From Sphagnum compactum (Eukaryota > Bryophyta > Sphagnopsida > Sphagnales): DNA of 64,000 bases. Made by a program: the position numbers and the translations under genes. The stretch spans positions 2,170,001 to 2,234,000 of the forward strand of contig OZ234503.1 of NCBI GenBank assembly GCA_965153455.1. The letters are read 5' to 3'. Positions 1 through 12,534 of the stretch are shown in pieces. The notes beneath the pieces were generated by a model, which worked only from the letters and a program-made list of their open reading frames with translations, made no database searches and had not been told where the DNA came from. The first letter of the stretch is position 1. Each line of letters opens with the position of its first letter.

Positions 1-3000
1 AGAGATCAGTTTGCGGCCCTGCTCGATTTTGGAACTGCTCTGGAGCCATGTAACCATACTGTCTGTCCAGAAAACAACCAAGAGAATTCAGCAAGGTCCT
101 CTTACCAACCTGGCAGCCATGTAAATAGACTACTTCTGTTACAGAGTAAGCATGTCATATTTATAGGATTAGCACACTATTCACAGATCCGTGGTGCTAG
201 CAGCTCCCAATATTGGTGGTGAGCAAAGGCCTTGAAATGATATTTGATCAGCAGGCTTACCAACCAATTCACATCAGAGGACCCATACATGATTCTGATT
301 GAGCATGTGGGAGACATGCCAAGACAATTACCTTCTAGAACATATTCAAGTTTGAGGAAAAGAGGGGAAGAATGGGGTGTGGGGCAGAGGACAATATCAT
401 GATCAGTCCCAATGAGTATTTGGGGAAGGAAGAAGTGCTTAATCCAATAGTGCAGCTTACATTGAAACAAATGGTTCATTGTCCTTAACAGATTTCCTCT
501 GGAAAACTCATCATAAGTGTCAAGTTTTGTATATTGCCCAGACATTACACCCCAGTAATGCTAGAGCATTAGGGTTCAACCTCGCAACTGGCAGGTAAAG
601 ACTCTGGACACAATACCACTTTGGAGGACAAACTAATCACAGAACCCTTGCTTGGTTTCTGAAGGTAGGGTTTAGGGTGTAATGCATAATGTTGTCAGAA
701 TTGATAGAGAGAGAATACAGCACCGTGCCAACAACAGTGCTGCCTATCTGCATTGCAGATGCTGCATCTTGCACTGCTCCAAAATCCACCAACTTCACCT
801 TCCCAGATGCTTCATCCAAAATTATGTTCTCCGGCTGTCACATGGTAAAGGCAGCCATTAGTAAGTTGAAGCTGCAGTAGACAAACTCTTGCTTCTCATT
901 AGATTGTCCTTGAGTTCATTTGTATCTTTATTTCTCTGAATCTAGTACTTCCTGTGTCTTTGCATTGGTTCATAGATTAAGCTTCAGAATTCCTCACTCA
1001 ACTGCATCTGCCCTCAGAAACAAACCCTTCGCCAATTGAAAAAGCCTACATCCAGTAGTTAACATAAACTAGCTGATTCCAAATTAGCAGTGACAGTAAT
1101 ATCTTCACAATTTTCTGGGAAGGCACCAACAGAGACGATCCCCTCCAATGTGGACATCTTAATTTGGGTAAAGAATGGGATGGTTAGAATGCCTGCAACA
1201 CATGGAAAGGAGTGAAGCACTTGTTAAGCTGCTTCCCAAGGCAATCAATGGCCCTGGATTACATTCACCTCCGATTGCAAAGGTGGAGATGGAAGTGTGT
1301 CCATTGTCAAGTTATGCAGGATACATGATGGGCTGATGAGACTAATGGGCATGGAGATGATGGAGATCACCCATGGAGTGTTTAAGAGCACAAAGGACTA
1401 TCTAATGGAAGCTCCAAACTTTGCAATTCCACAAGAAAATTCAGGACTTCACTAAACAACAGAAAGAAAAACATCAGAGAGGAGGACATCTACAAACTCA
1501 CACACTATGCCAAAACCAGTTGGAGGCTGCCAATTACTTTGATATCTCTGTGATAAACAGGGGGGCGCAAGCTCCCAAGGTATTGCAACACATCCAGGAC
1601 CTGTGATAACAAAAACTAGTCCATTGGATCAACAAATTCTTCCGAGACATATTTTCTTTAAGAGGTATGATTCACCCTCAGCAATGCAAAAAAATTGGAT
1701 AACTGTAGCATGTGCATTGGAGATGCATCATAATTAGATCAAGGAAAATGTGGAACAAAAACTCAACATTTCAACTTCAAAGGTGGATGAAAACCTCAAT
1801 TGCAATACGCTTGACTTCCTCTTCTGGCACACGCCAGCCACTCTCCACCAGGTCTTTCAAGGACCGACCCTTGGCTACCCTTTGCACTATGTAAAAACCA
1901 CAGTCTGAGGGACTGTCAATCTATGATGGACAAAACAAAGTGGGAACAGTTTCTGTCAGTATAACTCAAAAGCACTCTCTCCATAGAAAAGAAAGTTCTA
2001 GAACAAGCTCCCACAGTTTCTGTCAGTATAAGTCAACAGCACTCTCTCCATAGAATACAAAGTTCCAGAACAAACTGTCCAAGGATGAACCTGAAAGTAG
2101 TCGATGTACTCTGGTATGCTGGGATACCTCAAGGACTTGAGCACCTTTGCCTCTCTCTCAAACAGTTCCAGATCCTGCAAAAGACAGTCTGGCAAACTAG
2201 TCAAAGTGCACAGCAAAACCCATTCTCCTTTGTAGCATCCCCTTTTGTGGTCTGGGAACCCATGAAGAATCACAATTACCACATTTCACTATCAAGCAGA
2301 TAACAATCACCCAGGAAACATATCTATGAGATTGCAGAGAAAACTAAGCAACTTCAAAGGTAAAATGACAAGATGAGTGGGATCATAGCATCATGAAAGT
2401 ATCCATCACAAAGTGTCAGACCATCAGCTCTATTACAAATAGCCATGACAAGCTGCCTCATGACTCCCCACTGACTTCATCAGATCACAACAGGGGCTAT
2501 AGATAAAGCATACACCAATCTGCCCAAAATCTCAGATAAACTGTTACATAAACATCTGTTTCCTAAGTTTGTGTTGCATTCCTGGAAGCCTAATCATGTT
2601 TGAGCCAGTCAAAAGAACAAGCACCCAGGAAGGGCAGCGCAGCATTCACAAACCATAAATCCTGAACCACATGAATGCAAGCCCCAGTTTGTTTCAGACA
2701 AGAACATACCTTCCAACCTCTCATGTTGCGCAGTGACAGTGCTTTCAAAGCAACCACCTCTCCATCTGGTGTTTTGGCCTCATAGGTGGTGCCTGCACCA
2801 CCTTGTCCCAGCACCCCAACTATTGTATACTTGCCAGCGACAATATCACCTTCATGGTGTAACATGCTCAAGTGAGAGTTCTTGTTGAGCCATGCTTCTT
2901 TATCCTCAAAAGCTTCATCTCTGCAACGTCCATGGAGATTTTATATGTATTCCAACAAAGGCTAAAAATTAGGGCTCTGTCTCTTCTGAAGACAACATCT

Positions 3001-3327
3001 GGTGTGGCATCATCCTATTGAAGAATTCCACTTTCTTTTTCCTGGTGCACAACAAGAACCATTATCAAAGAATCTATCCATGTCTTTGCTTCTTTCATAC
3101 TAAAGCTCAAATGGCAACTAGGAATGATGGATGCCATACCCTGACTTTCTTGCATAAACTCGCATGTTGAGGACATCTAAAACAGCAGAGCCAGTCTTGG
3201 TGTTGATAGGGAAAGTCTTGCAGTCGAGCTGCAAAAACTTCATCTTTGCAGAACGGAGTTGCTGTAGAAGACATGATGAGCGGATACACCATACAGGCGG
3301 ACACACCACCATACCACTGGAGCCCAT
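1..3327 (-). CDS. Cyanobacterial-type Ser/Thr protein kinase, 3' partial
   Basis: A protein kinase catalytic domain is spread over minus-strand exons at about 3140-3327, 2710-2920, 2091-2174, 1795-1920, 1538-1600, 724-834 and 1-58. All internal joins have GT/AG borders and agree in phase. Domain landmarks in order are the glycine loop GQGGAGTTYEA, the lysine in VVALKAL, HRDIKPENIIL (catalytic loop, split between two exons), KLVDFGAVQDA (DFG) and GYMAPEQF (APE). The wording VDFGAVQ and STVVGTYGYMAPEQF resembles cyanobacterial Spk-type kinases and their plant plastid relatives, so a plastid role is possible but inferred. The C-lobe lies beyond the left edge. The 5' end is uncertain: 3327 is the first in-frame ATG of the first recognised exon, another ATG lies at 3246, and an earlier transit-peptide exon cannot be excluded. 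Confidence 0.8.
1947..2080. repeat. 67-bp tandem duplication in a kinase intron
   Basis: Two copies of a 67-bp unit containing TTTCTGTCAGTATAA and CACTCTCTCCATAGAA stand in tandem, starting at 1947 and 2014, inside the intron between the exons at 2091-2174 and 1795-1920. A few substitutions separate the copies. Confidence 0.75.
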
Positions 3328-3465
3328 ACTAGAATACAGATTGCGAAAAATGGATACATCTGCTTGGGATATACGAGGGATAACAAAAGAACTAACAAAG
3401 GTCTGGAGGCTCCAAAAGATGATGCAATTTCAATGCCTTCGATTTCAGCAGCTGATTTGATGCAA

Positions 3466-3492
3466 ATCAGGGTTTAGGGTTTAGGGTTTAGT
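3466..3492. promoter_or_regulatory. Telobox-like array upstream of the kinase gene
   Basis: Three consecutive TTTAGGG units stand about 150 bases upstream of the first recognised kinase exon. Read on the kinase strand this is the AAACCCTAA telobox, an element known in plant promoters of growth and translation genes. It may instead be a short interstitial telomere-like repeat. Confidence 0.4.
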
Positions 3493-3696
3493 GTACAAAT
3501 TTGACAAAAGGAGGGCGCAAATTTTTTTTGTGGAAAAGCAAAACGGACGGAGGTAGTGTAAGTAGTATGGCACCAGAGCTACGGAGCTAGCGTGTGTGAA
3601 GAACTCACCAAGCGTTCGGCAACATGAAACACGCCAAGGAGACAAATTGCAAAGCAACAAATGAGAACAATGCCTCCTGGCAGCAAGAGGTTTGTT

Positions 3697-3870
3697 GGCC
3701 CTGCCTACCAAGGCAAGGATATTGTGATTAGATTCATTATAGAGTATAGAAGCTTAGGCATTTTGGCCCCTAGGAAATAGGTCTATATTTTATATGAGGA
3801 TTTTTGAAAGATGATATTTTGGCTTGTGTTGAAACATGAGATTAGTTAATATAGTCCCGTAGTTCATCAA
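3697..3870 (+). repeat. Dispersed repeat, copy 1
   Basis: This stretch holds the landmarks GGCAAGGATATTGTG, TTATAGAGTATAG, GGCCCCTAGG and GGCTTGTGTTGAAAC, shared in the same order with an inverted copy at 9236-9505 and a direct copy at 44158-44412. It is an old transposon-derived repeat of unknown class. Confidence 0.7.
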
Positions 3871-4015
3871 ATCTCATTGAATCTTATAGTTCTCATTGTC
3901 CAATTGTTTTAACCTGCGTTGCCACTAACCTATTTTTCACCCCATCTCCCATGCAAATCATGAACCACCCATTAATTCCCCTTCCCATTCTAACAAACCA
4001 CACACCACCTATTAG

Positions 4016-5450
4016 GTGCCCTTACCGGCCCTCAACCCTTCATGTGAATGTGGGGCCCCAACCTTACACTTTACCAAACCCCCCTTGACCATGCACAAGG
4101 ACCTTTTTTTCCTTTCCACTATAACGGCCCCTATAGTTGCCCATGATCAGACCCCCCAATTTACCTTTATCTCCTCAACACATTCACAACTTTCACCTAA
4201 AGTTGCTTGCCTCATTTGTGGGTGCCAAATTACCAATCAAAGGTTAGCTTGTCATCAATGTTATTGTCAAACATCCAATTCATCTAATCCAAACCCATGT
4301 GACCATCCTGACTCAATACCTTCCATTGCCCCACCTTGCCTGCATCAACTTGGACTTGGGTTTCATCATTGGATGTGTTTAGTTCCTTTCATTTAAGTTT
4401 TCATCATCTTCGATTATACAACCGCATCCCTACTATTTTACAACATGATGTACAAATGATGTTTCATTTTCCATTAGATAAGCTGGCATAAGACCCCTAT
4501 GATGTGGCAACCTAGCATTTGTTTCTTTTGTTACCCCAATGGTGTCTTGTTTTGCCCCCTCGTAGTGGGGCAACAGGGCATAGGGAAACGCAGATTCAAC
4601 TCAAACATTTTCTAACAAATGACTGAGAAAACTTGCATGAAACATTTTTTTTACGAATTCAAGCTTTGGCAACAAGTTTTAACTCAATGCCTCTTCCCCA
4701 ACATGATCTTCAAGTTCATAAATGCATTCTTCAAAATTTTGTTTTTAGACGCGCAAGGGAATATTCTCGAGCAACTCGCATTTTGGCACCATTTACCCCT
4801 ACATCCACATCTTCTAACACCACTTCAGTTTTCACCGCTTTACACCCCAAATCAAATGGTCATTTCCCACTTTTCCTAAAAGACTATGAACTAGACTAAA
4901 ACTTTAAACTTTTTGATAATTCCTTCAAGTTAGCATTCTAACACATGTTGCATTTATCAACAAGTGGTCCTTCTGGGATGGTTTTTGAACACCTTCGAGA
5001 TTATTTTCACCCAAAAGATTTAATAAGATTTAAGATTCAATTATTTTAGTTTTGCTCTCAAATCACACAAAGCCACATTCCACTTTGAATTGCATGTGTC
5101 CTTGGAAGAGCTCACCTCTTAGTCATGACCAAGCTTTTATTTGGAATTCGCCCCATTGCAGTGGAAAAACATTGTATTAATTCACAAGTCACGATTTATA
5201 CCTTTAATTCAGTGATGCCTTTGTAACACATTTTTGCATGCACTAATTCGAAGTTGCAACTAAAGGTGGTTGTGAAGCAATAATCCACGACATTAGATGC
5301 ACCCTAAACCTTCACCCGAACTGGGTTGTTCTTCAATTGGACATGACAAATGCCTTCAATTCGATGTCAAAAAAGGTCATATTTCAAAAACTTCATGTAG
5401 TAGGTGGAGACATCATACAATTTATCCCTTGTCAAAGACATGAAAAACCA
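4016..5450 (+). mobile_element. Decayed reverse-transcriptase retroelement remnant
   Basis: Plus-strand reading at about 5299-5432 gives HPNWVVLQLDMTNAFNSMS followed by KKVIFQKL and GGDIIQFIP. This resembles the fingers/palm region of reverse transcriptases found in many uncharacterised plant retroelements (typically WVVLQ-D-ANAFN). An open frame at 4633-4899 (NFVFRRAREYSRATRILAP) resembles sequence upstream of the RT in such elements. An open frame at 4016-4396 with several CxxC-like pairs may be part of the same element. No catalytic YADD box, intact ORF or long terminal repeats are seen, so the element is dead. Its class (LINE-like or other) is not settled. Confidence 0.5.
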
Positions 5451-8400
5451 CAAGAGCAAAGGTTTTTAAAAAAATTAATTCAACTTTTAAACAAGGAACA
5501 AAACAAAATTATGTGATTCAAAAATAAAAACACAAGAACACAAGATGTGCAAGATAAATGTAAAAACGGATATTTATTATGCTAACATTTAAACATGACA
5601 AGGCTATGGTGCAAGATCGTGCCTAGGACTAATGTTGAATTTTGAATTTTGGTTAGGTGAAGTTCATGAGATGTTTATAACACCATACCTAAGTCACGGG
5701 AGTGGTTGACTATAAATTATGTTGTCAATGCAGCAGGTGTAATGTTTATTGTTTTCTACATTTTTAGTGGTTCAAAGATGCGAGAAGACTACATAAAGTT
5801 ATGTAGATTATGAACATGCATGGCAATGCAAAAAAAAACTTAGATGATGGTTTACCTTTTTAATTAATGGCTTACTTCTTTTTGCAGATTTATTCCAAGG
5901 GGGGTTTTTCAAGAGAACATACATCTTTTTATCTTCAATGGGCATGGGTCACACGTCACTATACATGCATTTGAATAAACAATAGAACTTGGAATTGGAC
6001 ATTGTGACTTTACTTTCACATATGTCACATGCGTTGCAACCACTAGACGTCACTTGTTTCAAGCCCTTCAAGAACTTGAATAAAGAGACTCAATAATGGC
6101 ATGAAACGACTATCTTGAACTTGACGAGGTCACATTGGTTGAATGGGTGGATAAGGCCTTGTTGTAATCCTTGAAAAAAGAAACAATAAAATCAAGGTTC
6201 AAGGTATGCGAGATTTGGCCACTAAATCTTGTAGCTATGGTTGGAAAATTTAGTCCCAACAAGGTGTTCACTGCAGCAAAAGAAGAAGGAGCAAAAAATT
6301 CATACTAATAAAATGAACAAAAGATTCCAACAACAGTGGAAATGAGGCTAGAGTTGCCACTGATTTGTTGAACATTGCAAGTACTTTTCAAGCAATTCTT
6401 GACCTTATTCCCACCACATCAACAATCCCCTTTGAACCCTCTTTTCATTTTTATGTGGAAATGCCACAAAGTTCTGCCACCCCAACAAACAATCAACAAG
6501 ATGAGTTAGTGGTGAACTTGGAAGATTATAACCTGAATTAGTTGTTTTAACTATGAACCAAGTCAGACCCAAAGAATTGTAAAATCGGTGACCTATTATC
6601 CTTACCAAGATTGCCAACAAAAAGAAGATGTGGCAAATATCTATTAGTAGACTATTTTAATTCACATGTGGTCACATTAGACTAATACCTAACAATGTTG
6701 AAACAAAAGGCATTGGAGGAAGAAGTTGCTAATAAAATCAAGGAACAAAAAACAAATTTGAAACAAAGGAGAAGAAATCAAGATGGGTTGAACATACACT
6801 TACCCCGGCAGAAAGAACAATTTGGAGGAATGTTGAGAAAGAAGATAAAACTAGGTTCAACAATGCATGGTCTATTGCTCAATTAGGGTTGTTGTTGAAT
6901 GATTCCACAATAATTTCAGGGTAGGGTTTAAGGCCCATCCTTTGGGGTTAAGGATTTGGCTTAGGAGTGACATCTTAACAACAAATAATAGCCAAAGAAC
7001 AAAGATGGAGAAAAATGCAACTTGTTGGACATGTCCCAGCCAAGCTACAACCTTCCATTCAAGAGTAATGAAAGGTAAGGGTTTGAGGTGGGTTTTGATG
7101 GCATAAGGGAAATAAATAGAAATTCAAGGTTTGTGGTGAACTATAATAATAAACATGGGATAAATAAGAAGGTTTAGTGTTTTATTATTTTTAGTTGAAG
7201 AACTACTAGCAAATGCAATAGCTTGTGCTTTTTGTACTACGCGAATGAGTATAAGTTTCAAAGGCAATAACTCATGATAGGATCTGAGATGAAGCGCTTG
7301 TATGGCAATTAATCACTGTTGATTATGAGTTCAATCCATTGTCTCGCAACTTGCAACGTGAAGAAGTTGCTATCAATCAAAGCTCCAAAAACATGATGAC
7401 ACTAGTTATTGGGTGCTCTTCATCATTGAATGTCCTCAAAAGCCAAAGAATTTCTTTGGGGTCATTGTTTGGATCACATTGTGAGGAGCTACCAGCTCCT
7501 ACTAGAGAGGAGGAGTTATTTGTTGAGATGTGTAAACAAAACAAGAAGAAATGTCCGGGAGTGGGGAGTTGGAGGTGATGGTGTTCGTCATAGGTAAGAG
7601 AAATTTTGCGAGAAGCTCCATGAGGTTGCATTTGGGAGTTGTACACATAGTTAGAATTAAATATGGAGTAGATTAGAGCCTTAAAGGTGGTAAGAAGCTT
7701 GTCTAAAGATCAAGGTATGGAGGCTAATGCACTATTTCAATCTACAACTGTAAGAGCAACAAATATGGATTTGAGAAGCAACAGTAGTAATAAGTAAGAA
7801 CTTGAAAGCCCTAGTGTGTTATTGAAAAGCAGGAGAAACTCAAAGGTTAATCAGAAACACCAGAGAAGTCAAAACTTCTACGTGGACGTCGCAATTGCTT
7901 TCATGAGACCCCACAACAACAACTTGCAACTATTGTTTCGTTTCACCATCCTAATACAACAAAGAATAATAGACATTTGTACAACAGTAACAACAGCAGA
8001 TTTGTGACTCGCAATCTTTCACCTATAGGGAAACAAATGAAAAAATAAACACATAAATATGTAAAGAATTCCAGATAGGAGATGAGAATAAAACAAAAAA
8101 ATGTGATGGTGTTAGGTTTTAGCGTGATGGCATCAGGCTCCAATGTGATGACATAACACGATGGTACAACGCAATGGCACTAGGCTTGAATGTGATGGCG
8201 TAGCGCGATGGTACATCGTGATGGTGCTAGGTTCCAATGTGATGGCGTCGTCTGCATCAGAGCTTCAAGCTTGGAGCACGGCGTTGCCTACGTTAGAATT
8301 CATTGCTTTGGAAATGTGGCTATGTGCATTAGAGCTCCAAGTTCTAGAGTTTGGTTATTTGCATTAGAGCTCCAACGTTTAAAGTCAAACTCTAGGAACC

Positions 8401-9235
8401 AAGCTCTAAAAGATGAGCCAAGAATCGCGTGAGTTGAAGTGCTAGGAGCAATGAGAGCTGGGGTCATGATGGCGCACACCTTCTTGCAGTAGTGATGACA
8501 AACAAAGAGGGAAAGAAAGAGATAAGGGAGACCGATAGATAAAATTGTGGCGGCCATAGCAACAATGTTCTTCTATCACGTTTGAGGAAAGAAAGGTAGA
8601 TTGGCCCATGTGACCTCACAAGGATTGTCAATTTTAAAGTATTAGGCTATCGATAAAAAAAACTATCTATTTCAAAAACCTGAATGCCTCGTGATTGTTA
8701 AGCTTGTGTTGCAAATTTTTGGCCTTATTATATATTTTGAAAAATGTGAACAATAATAAAAATAGTCAAAAATTAATTAGAAATATATTCTACTATTTAT
8801 AGGAGGTAAAGTGTCCTTTATAAGTTTTAAAGTGTTTGTTCATAGAGCCTAAAATGCATGAAAATAAGAGCATTATATATTCTATCCAAGTTTTTTCAAA
8901 CAACAAGACCCCTTAACTTTGGGGGGTCATAACTTTCTCATTCTAGCTCAGAATCAACTTCTGTAAAGTCCTACTAATGTTCTGGCTCAAGGGGCAACTA
9001 AACTATTGGAAGACCATTCATGAGCAAAAAATGATCGGTTAGGGAACTCCTGGAGTTTGAACCCTTAAATGTTTGGTTAGTGCCCGGTCTACCCTCTAGA
9101 ATTCTTCAAGGACAAACTTCAGCAAAAAGGGACGAATTGAAATTGCTGAAGTAACTAAGAAGTTAATGCCTATCAAATTCCTAGTTTCTCTCACACTGTG
9201 GCCTTGCCATTTACATAAAAAAGTATCTCAAGGCA
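5451..9235. other. Intergenic, degenerate AT-rich DNA
   Basis: No gene is recognised. Open frames near 6695-6886 and 7339-7578 are short, lysine- or serine-rich and show no known domain. They may be further debris of the retroelement to the left. Confidence 0.4.
8120..8256. repeat. 47-bp degenerate tandem repeat
   Basis: About three copies of a 47-bp unit with AATGTGATG at 8142, 8189 and 8236, each also containing a GATGGTAC or GATGGTGCTAGG stretch. Spacing is exactly 47 bp both times. Confidence 0.7.
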
Positions 9236-9505
9236 AAAGAAGAATTATGATGAAAACTCAAATATTTCACCCAAAAAATCCTCTAAAAAGAAACCAAAAT
9301 CCTTCAAGATATTATAACTTGATAACTAATCTCAAGTTTCAACACAAGCCAAAATATCATCTTTCAAATATCCTCATATATAAAAAAAATAGACCTATTA
9401 TTATTATTATTACCTAGGGGCCAAAATCCCTTCTTAAGCTACTATACTCTATAACGAATCTAAACACAATATCCTTGCCTTGATTTGGTAGGGAAGGCCA
9501 ACAAA
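9236..9505 (-). repeat. Dispersed repeat, copy 2 (inverted)
   Basis: The reverse complement matches copy 1 (3697-3870) from the GGCCTTCCCTACC end through TTGTGTTGAAAC. It continues into sequence shared only with copy 3 (44158-44412), ending near ATCATAATTCTTCTT. With copy 1 it brackets about 5.4 kb in inverted orientation. Confidence 0.7.
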
Positions 9506-9767
9506 ATGAACACTCGCCTGCCTCTTGCCCCAGATATTGTGTCATATATTTGTGGAGGGCACCTTATATCCATAAACAACTAAGCTAGCACTGGGTGGCT
9601 CTCTCACCTCACGTGCCCTTATTTCGATAATGCTCTCACCTTCGGGCTTTACCCAACACATAAATAACTTTAAAAAAAATTTAGTCTTCGTATTTGAAAG
9701 TGCCTCCACCCCCCCCACCCCCTGAGAGAATTTCATGTTTTCCATTTCAAGGATCTTACAAAACTTA

Positions 9768-9805
9768 GTGTAAGGTAAGGTACCATATTCTAAGGTACCT
9801 TACAC
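9768..9805. repeat. Small perfect hairpin
   Basis: GTGTAAGGTA at 9768-9777 is the exact reverse complement of TACCTTACAC at 9796-9805. The 18-base loop itself carries AGGTACC. No poly-T tail marks it as a known RNA gene terminator. Confidence 0.6.
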
Positions 9806-12440
9806 TTTTGTTAGATTCCTAAAGTTGAAAAGGTTTTCTTGACACATTTTGGGGGCCCAATGAAGGAACCCCCTTGAGGCTCTCCCTGGATTTGAGGCCC
9901 TGACCAAGGGCAATAGCCCCAGGCTGGGACCACAAGCCCCCCCCTCCCCCCGGGGCCTCCCCTAAGAGCACCATTTTTTTTGCCCGCCTTGCCCACCTAC
10001 CCTTCTTTTGACGTCATCCTTCGTTGTAAAAGGAAGAGGAACACGACGGACATGGACAGAAGTAGAGACGCAAATGGACAGAGGCAGTGGATGATAAGCT
10101 ACTCGGGTAGTACGTACCTATGTACGTACGTACGTACTATTTACACGTACGTGGCCACGTTTCCAGAACTGTAGTCCAGATTTTCTTTTTGGGTTTGACT
10201 AGGTCCACTTTAATTTAATTAATTTAATTAATTTTCCAAAATAACCTACCCTATTTTATGTGATGATGGGGGGGGGGGAATTTTGACCCTTTGTCACCTT
10301 TTCATTGGTTGTGAGGGATATTTGGATTAAGTAGGTAGGTAGGTAGGTAGGTAGGTATGTATTTTTTGATTGTATTCAATGACCCATATGGAGTAGCTTT
10401 GTTGGAGAGAATTGTGAGGTTATGTGGTGCAATTTCAAGCCTGATTGGTATTTGGAAAAGGTTTGTAGTTGTATTCTTATATATTTATGGGTGTGGGGTT
10501 TATCGAATTTTGGTAAAAACCAACAAATTGTAAGCATATAAATAATAAATTTGCGATTAGATCTGCAATTAATTAATATTTATAAAAGTTTAAATTTGTG
10601 ATTAATACGTGATATTGTACTATATAAAAAAAAAGGTCGAATCTATAGTCAGTTCTGTGGTTAATTTAATACAAATTTATATAATTAAGAACTTCTATAA
10701 AAATTATGATGAATGATAGATATGTGATTATAAGGCAAGATTTGGGAAGTGATGTTGTTGGGATGATTTAGTATGCATGACGAAGTTAATTTTTATTATA
10801 GGTTATTGTATGGATTATTTTTGTGTAAAAAATATTCTTTTCAATGTATTTGGTTCTTCAAATTCTCTGATTTCTTTCTTTTTTTTTTTTTATAAAAAAA
10901 ACATTGCCCACAAAGCCACATGTTCATCATGCTCATCCAATTGATGGATGTTGTAATGGTGAAAGGGTCTGGTGGAAAAGTTATTGAATATTAAACAAAA
11001 AAATTCATTTAAAAATTCATTTAAATCAAAACAAATTGTTTATAAGGAATTTTGAGCATGCTCTTGATATTGTTGGAAAGCCCTTCGCTTCGGGAAGTAA
11101 GATTTAATGAAGGTGATTTGGAAAATTTTAGACCTAGTAAGGTGCTAAAGATGTTGAATGTTTAGTAGCTTTCGTGATTGAGAAATTAATTAATTAATTA
11201 CAAAAAATGGTTTTGAAAAGAAAAAATATATATTCAGGTAACCTGATTCACACTTGGGCCAATGGAACATGCTACACTGGTCTTTGAATAAGTTATCATT
11301 CCATCTTTAAAATTTGAGTGGTTGTGAAAAGAATTATATATAGTAAAAGACGTCGGGATGAAAAATGAAGCTTCCCCTGAATCCGTCCCGTTGTACATAT
11401 AGTAAACATTTAGTCAAAGGACCACATGGCTCAAAATCATGCCTACCTTCCCAGTGGTTGTAACTTCAGTTCACCATTAAGCAATGTTAGTCATTGGGTA
11501 CCTAGGAGACCGATTGCCAAGGTATCTTGGCGAAATTTGGCACCGCAACAACAATTTTGCCTTTGTTTTGCCAGCCCAAACTTGACCATCTTGGGAAGGG
11601 AAGAAGGTATACATACATCCTTTTGAAGAGATCATTGGTTGAGAAACCCAAATGAATAAAAACTGACCCGAGGCTAAAAAGAGAAAAAGAAGAAAAAAAA
11701 AAACCCACTAGCCAAGTTAAGTTATCTTATAGGTAAATTAAATTCACCCCTCGTGTTACCCTACACATAACACCCCCATATGAGAGTATAATACTGAACG
11801 TGTGCGATACATTGTATATCGTATATGAGCGTATATGTACAAATATACGGTGTCATACGTGGCAGGCTGAGTCCTATCAGAGGGCCTTGGCCCGTGGGCC
11901 ATAGACCATGGCCACGGTCCATTCAGGATGCAGCAGCCGCGCGTCCGATGTTTTCTCGCTGTCGCGCCCGCGCTCGCTCTCCTCGTGTTTTTTTGTTTTC
12001 CGACATCGCTGCTGCGTTCCTTGGTTGCTGCGTGAGTTTGGATTTCTTGTTTCTGGAGCTTGCGGGTCAATCTCCTTTTCGATTTCGAAAGCATTCGTAA
12101 TCCGTCGGCGATTTTTGTTTTTTCTCTCTTACAATTCTTTTTTCTGCGTTCTTCCGTCTGCCAGCTTTGAGGTTTTGATCTTTGTGCTGTTGGAGTGTGG
12201 ATCTCTCTTTGTTTATTCTCTCTCTTGTTTCTCATTCCTTTTGGAGGCGATGCTGCGTGAGCCTCTCGATTCTCGTCGTCGCACTTGGTTGATCTTAGTA
12301 GAAGGAGTGGAAGATTTGTTTCGGTGACAACGCCGTTGTAAAGAGCAGTAGGGGGAAACAGAAACATCGTCGTGGTACAAACTCTGAAGCGGGAGGAGGA
12401 GCTTCATCTTCTTTCTCAAGACGATCAGGGACCAACAAGG
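9806..12440. other. Intergenic DNA and presumed leader of the next gene
   Basis: The stretch holds simple repeats: GTAC units at 10110-10138, nine Gs at 10268-10278 and GTAG units at 10330-10357. It also holds one copy of a diverged dispersed repeat (10970-11290). From about 11850 the composition turns pyrimidine-rich with many overlapping short frames, as expected of a promoter and long 5' leader. No separate gene is supported. Confidence 0.4.
10970..11290 (+). repeat. Diverged dispersed repeat, copy A
   Basis: Landmarks TTGTTGGAAAGCCC, AAGTAAGATTTAATG and TTCACACTTGGGCCAA occur in the same order and spacing in copy B at 46835-47075. Both copies are clearly diverged. Confidence 0.55.
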
Positions 12441-12468
12441 GGGCAACAATCCGCGTCCAGAAGGCGCT

Positions 12469-12497
12469 GCTGTCTGTCTGTCTGTCTGTCTGTCTGT
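12469..12497. repeat. TCTG microsatellite in the 5' leader
   Basis: About seven TCTG units lie roughly 40-65 bases upstream of the start codon at 12535, so they should be within the transcribed leader or proximal promoter of that gene. Confidence 0.85.
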
Positions 12498-12534
12498 TCC
12501 AAGGGAAAGAAGTGAAGAATTTTTGCAGAAGAAA

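Noticed and set aside
3697-9505. A complete LTR retrotransposon
   Set aside because: The flanking repeats are inverted, not direct, and no primer-binding site, polypurine tract or integrase was seen.
11756-12367. 203-codon minus-strand frame and overlapping plus-strand frames near 12 kb
   Set aside because: They overlap each other on both strands, are low-complexity (Arg/Ser-rich) and lie in the presumed leader of the gene starting at 12535. No domain is visible.
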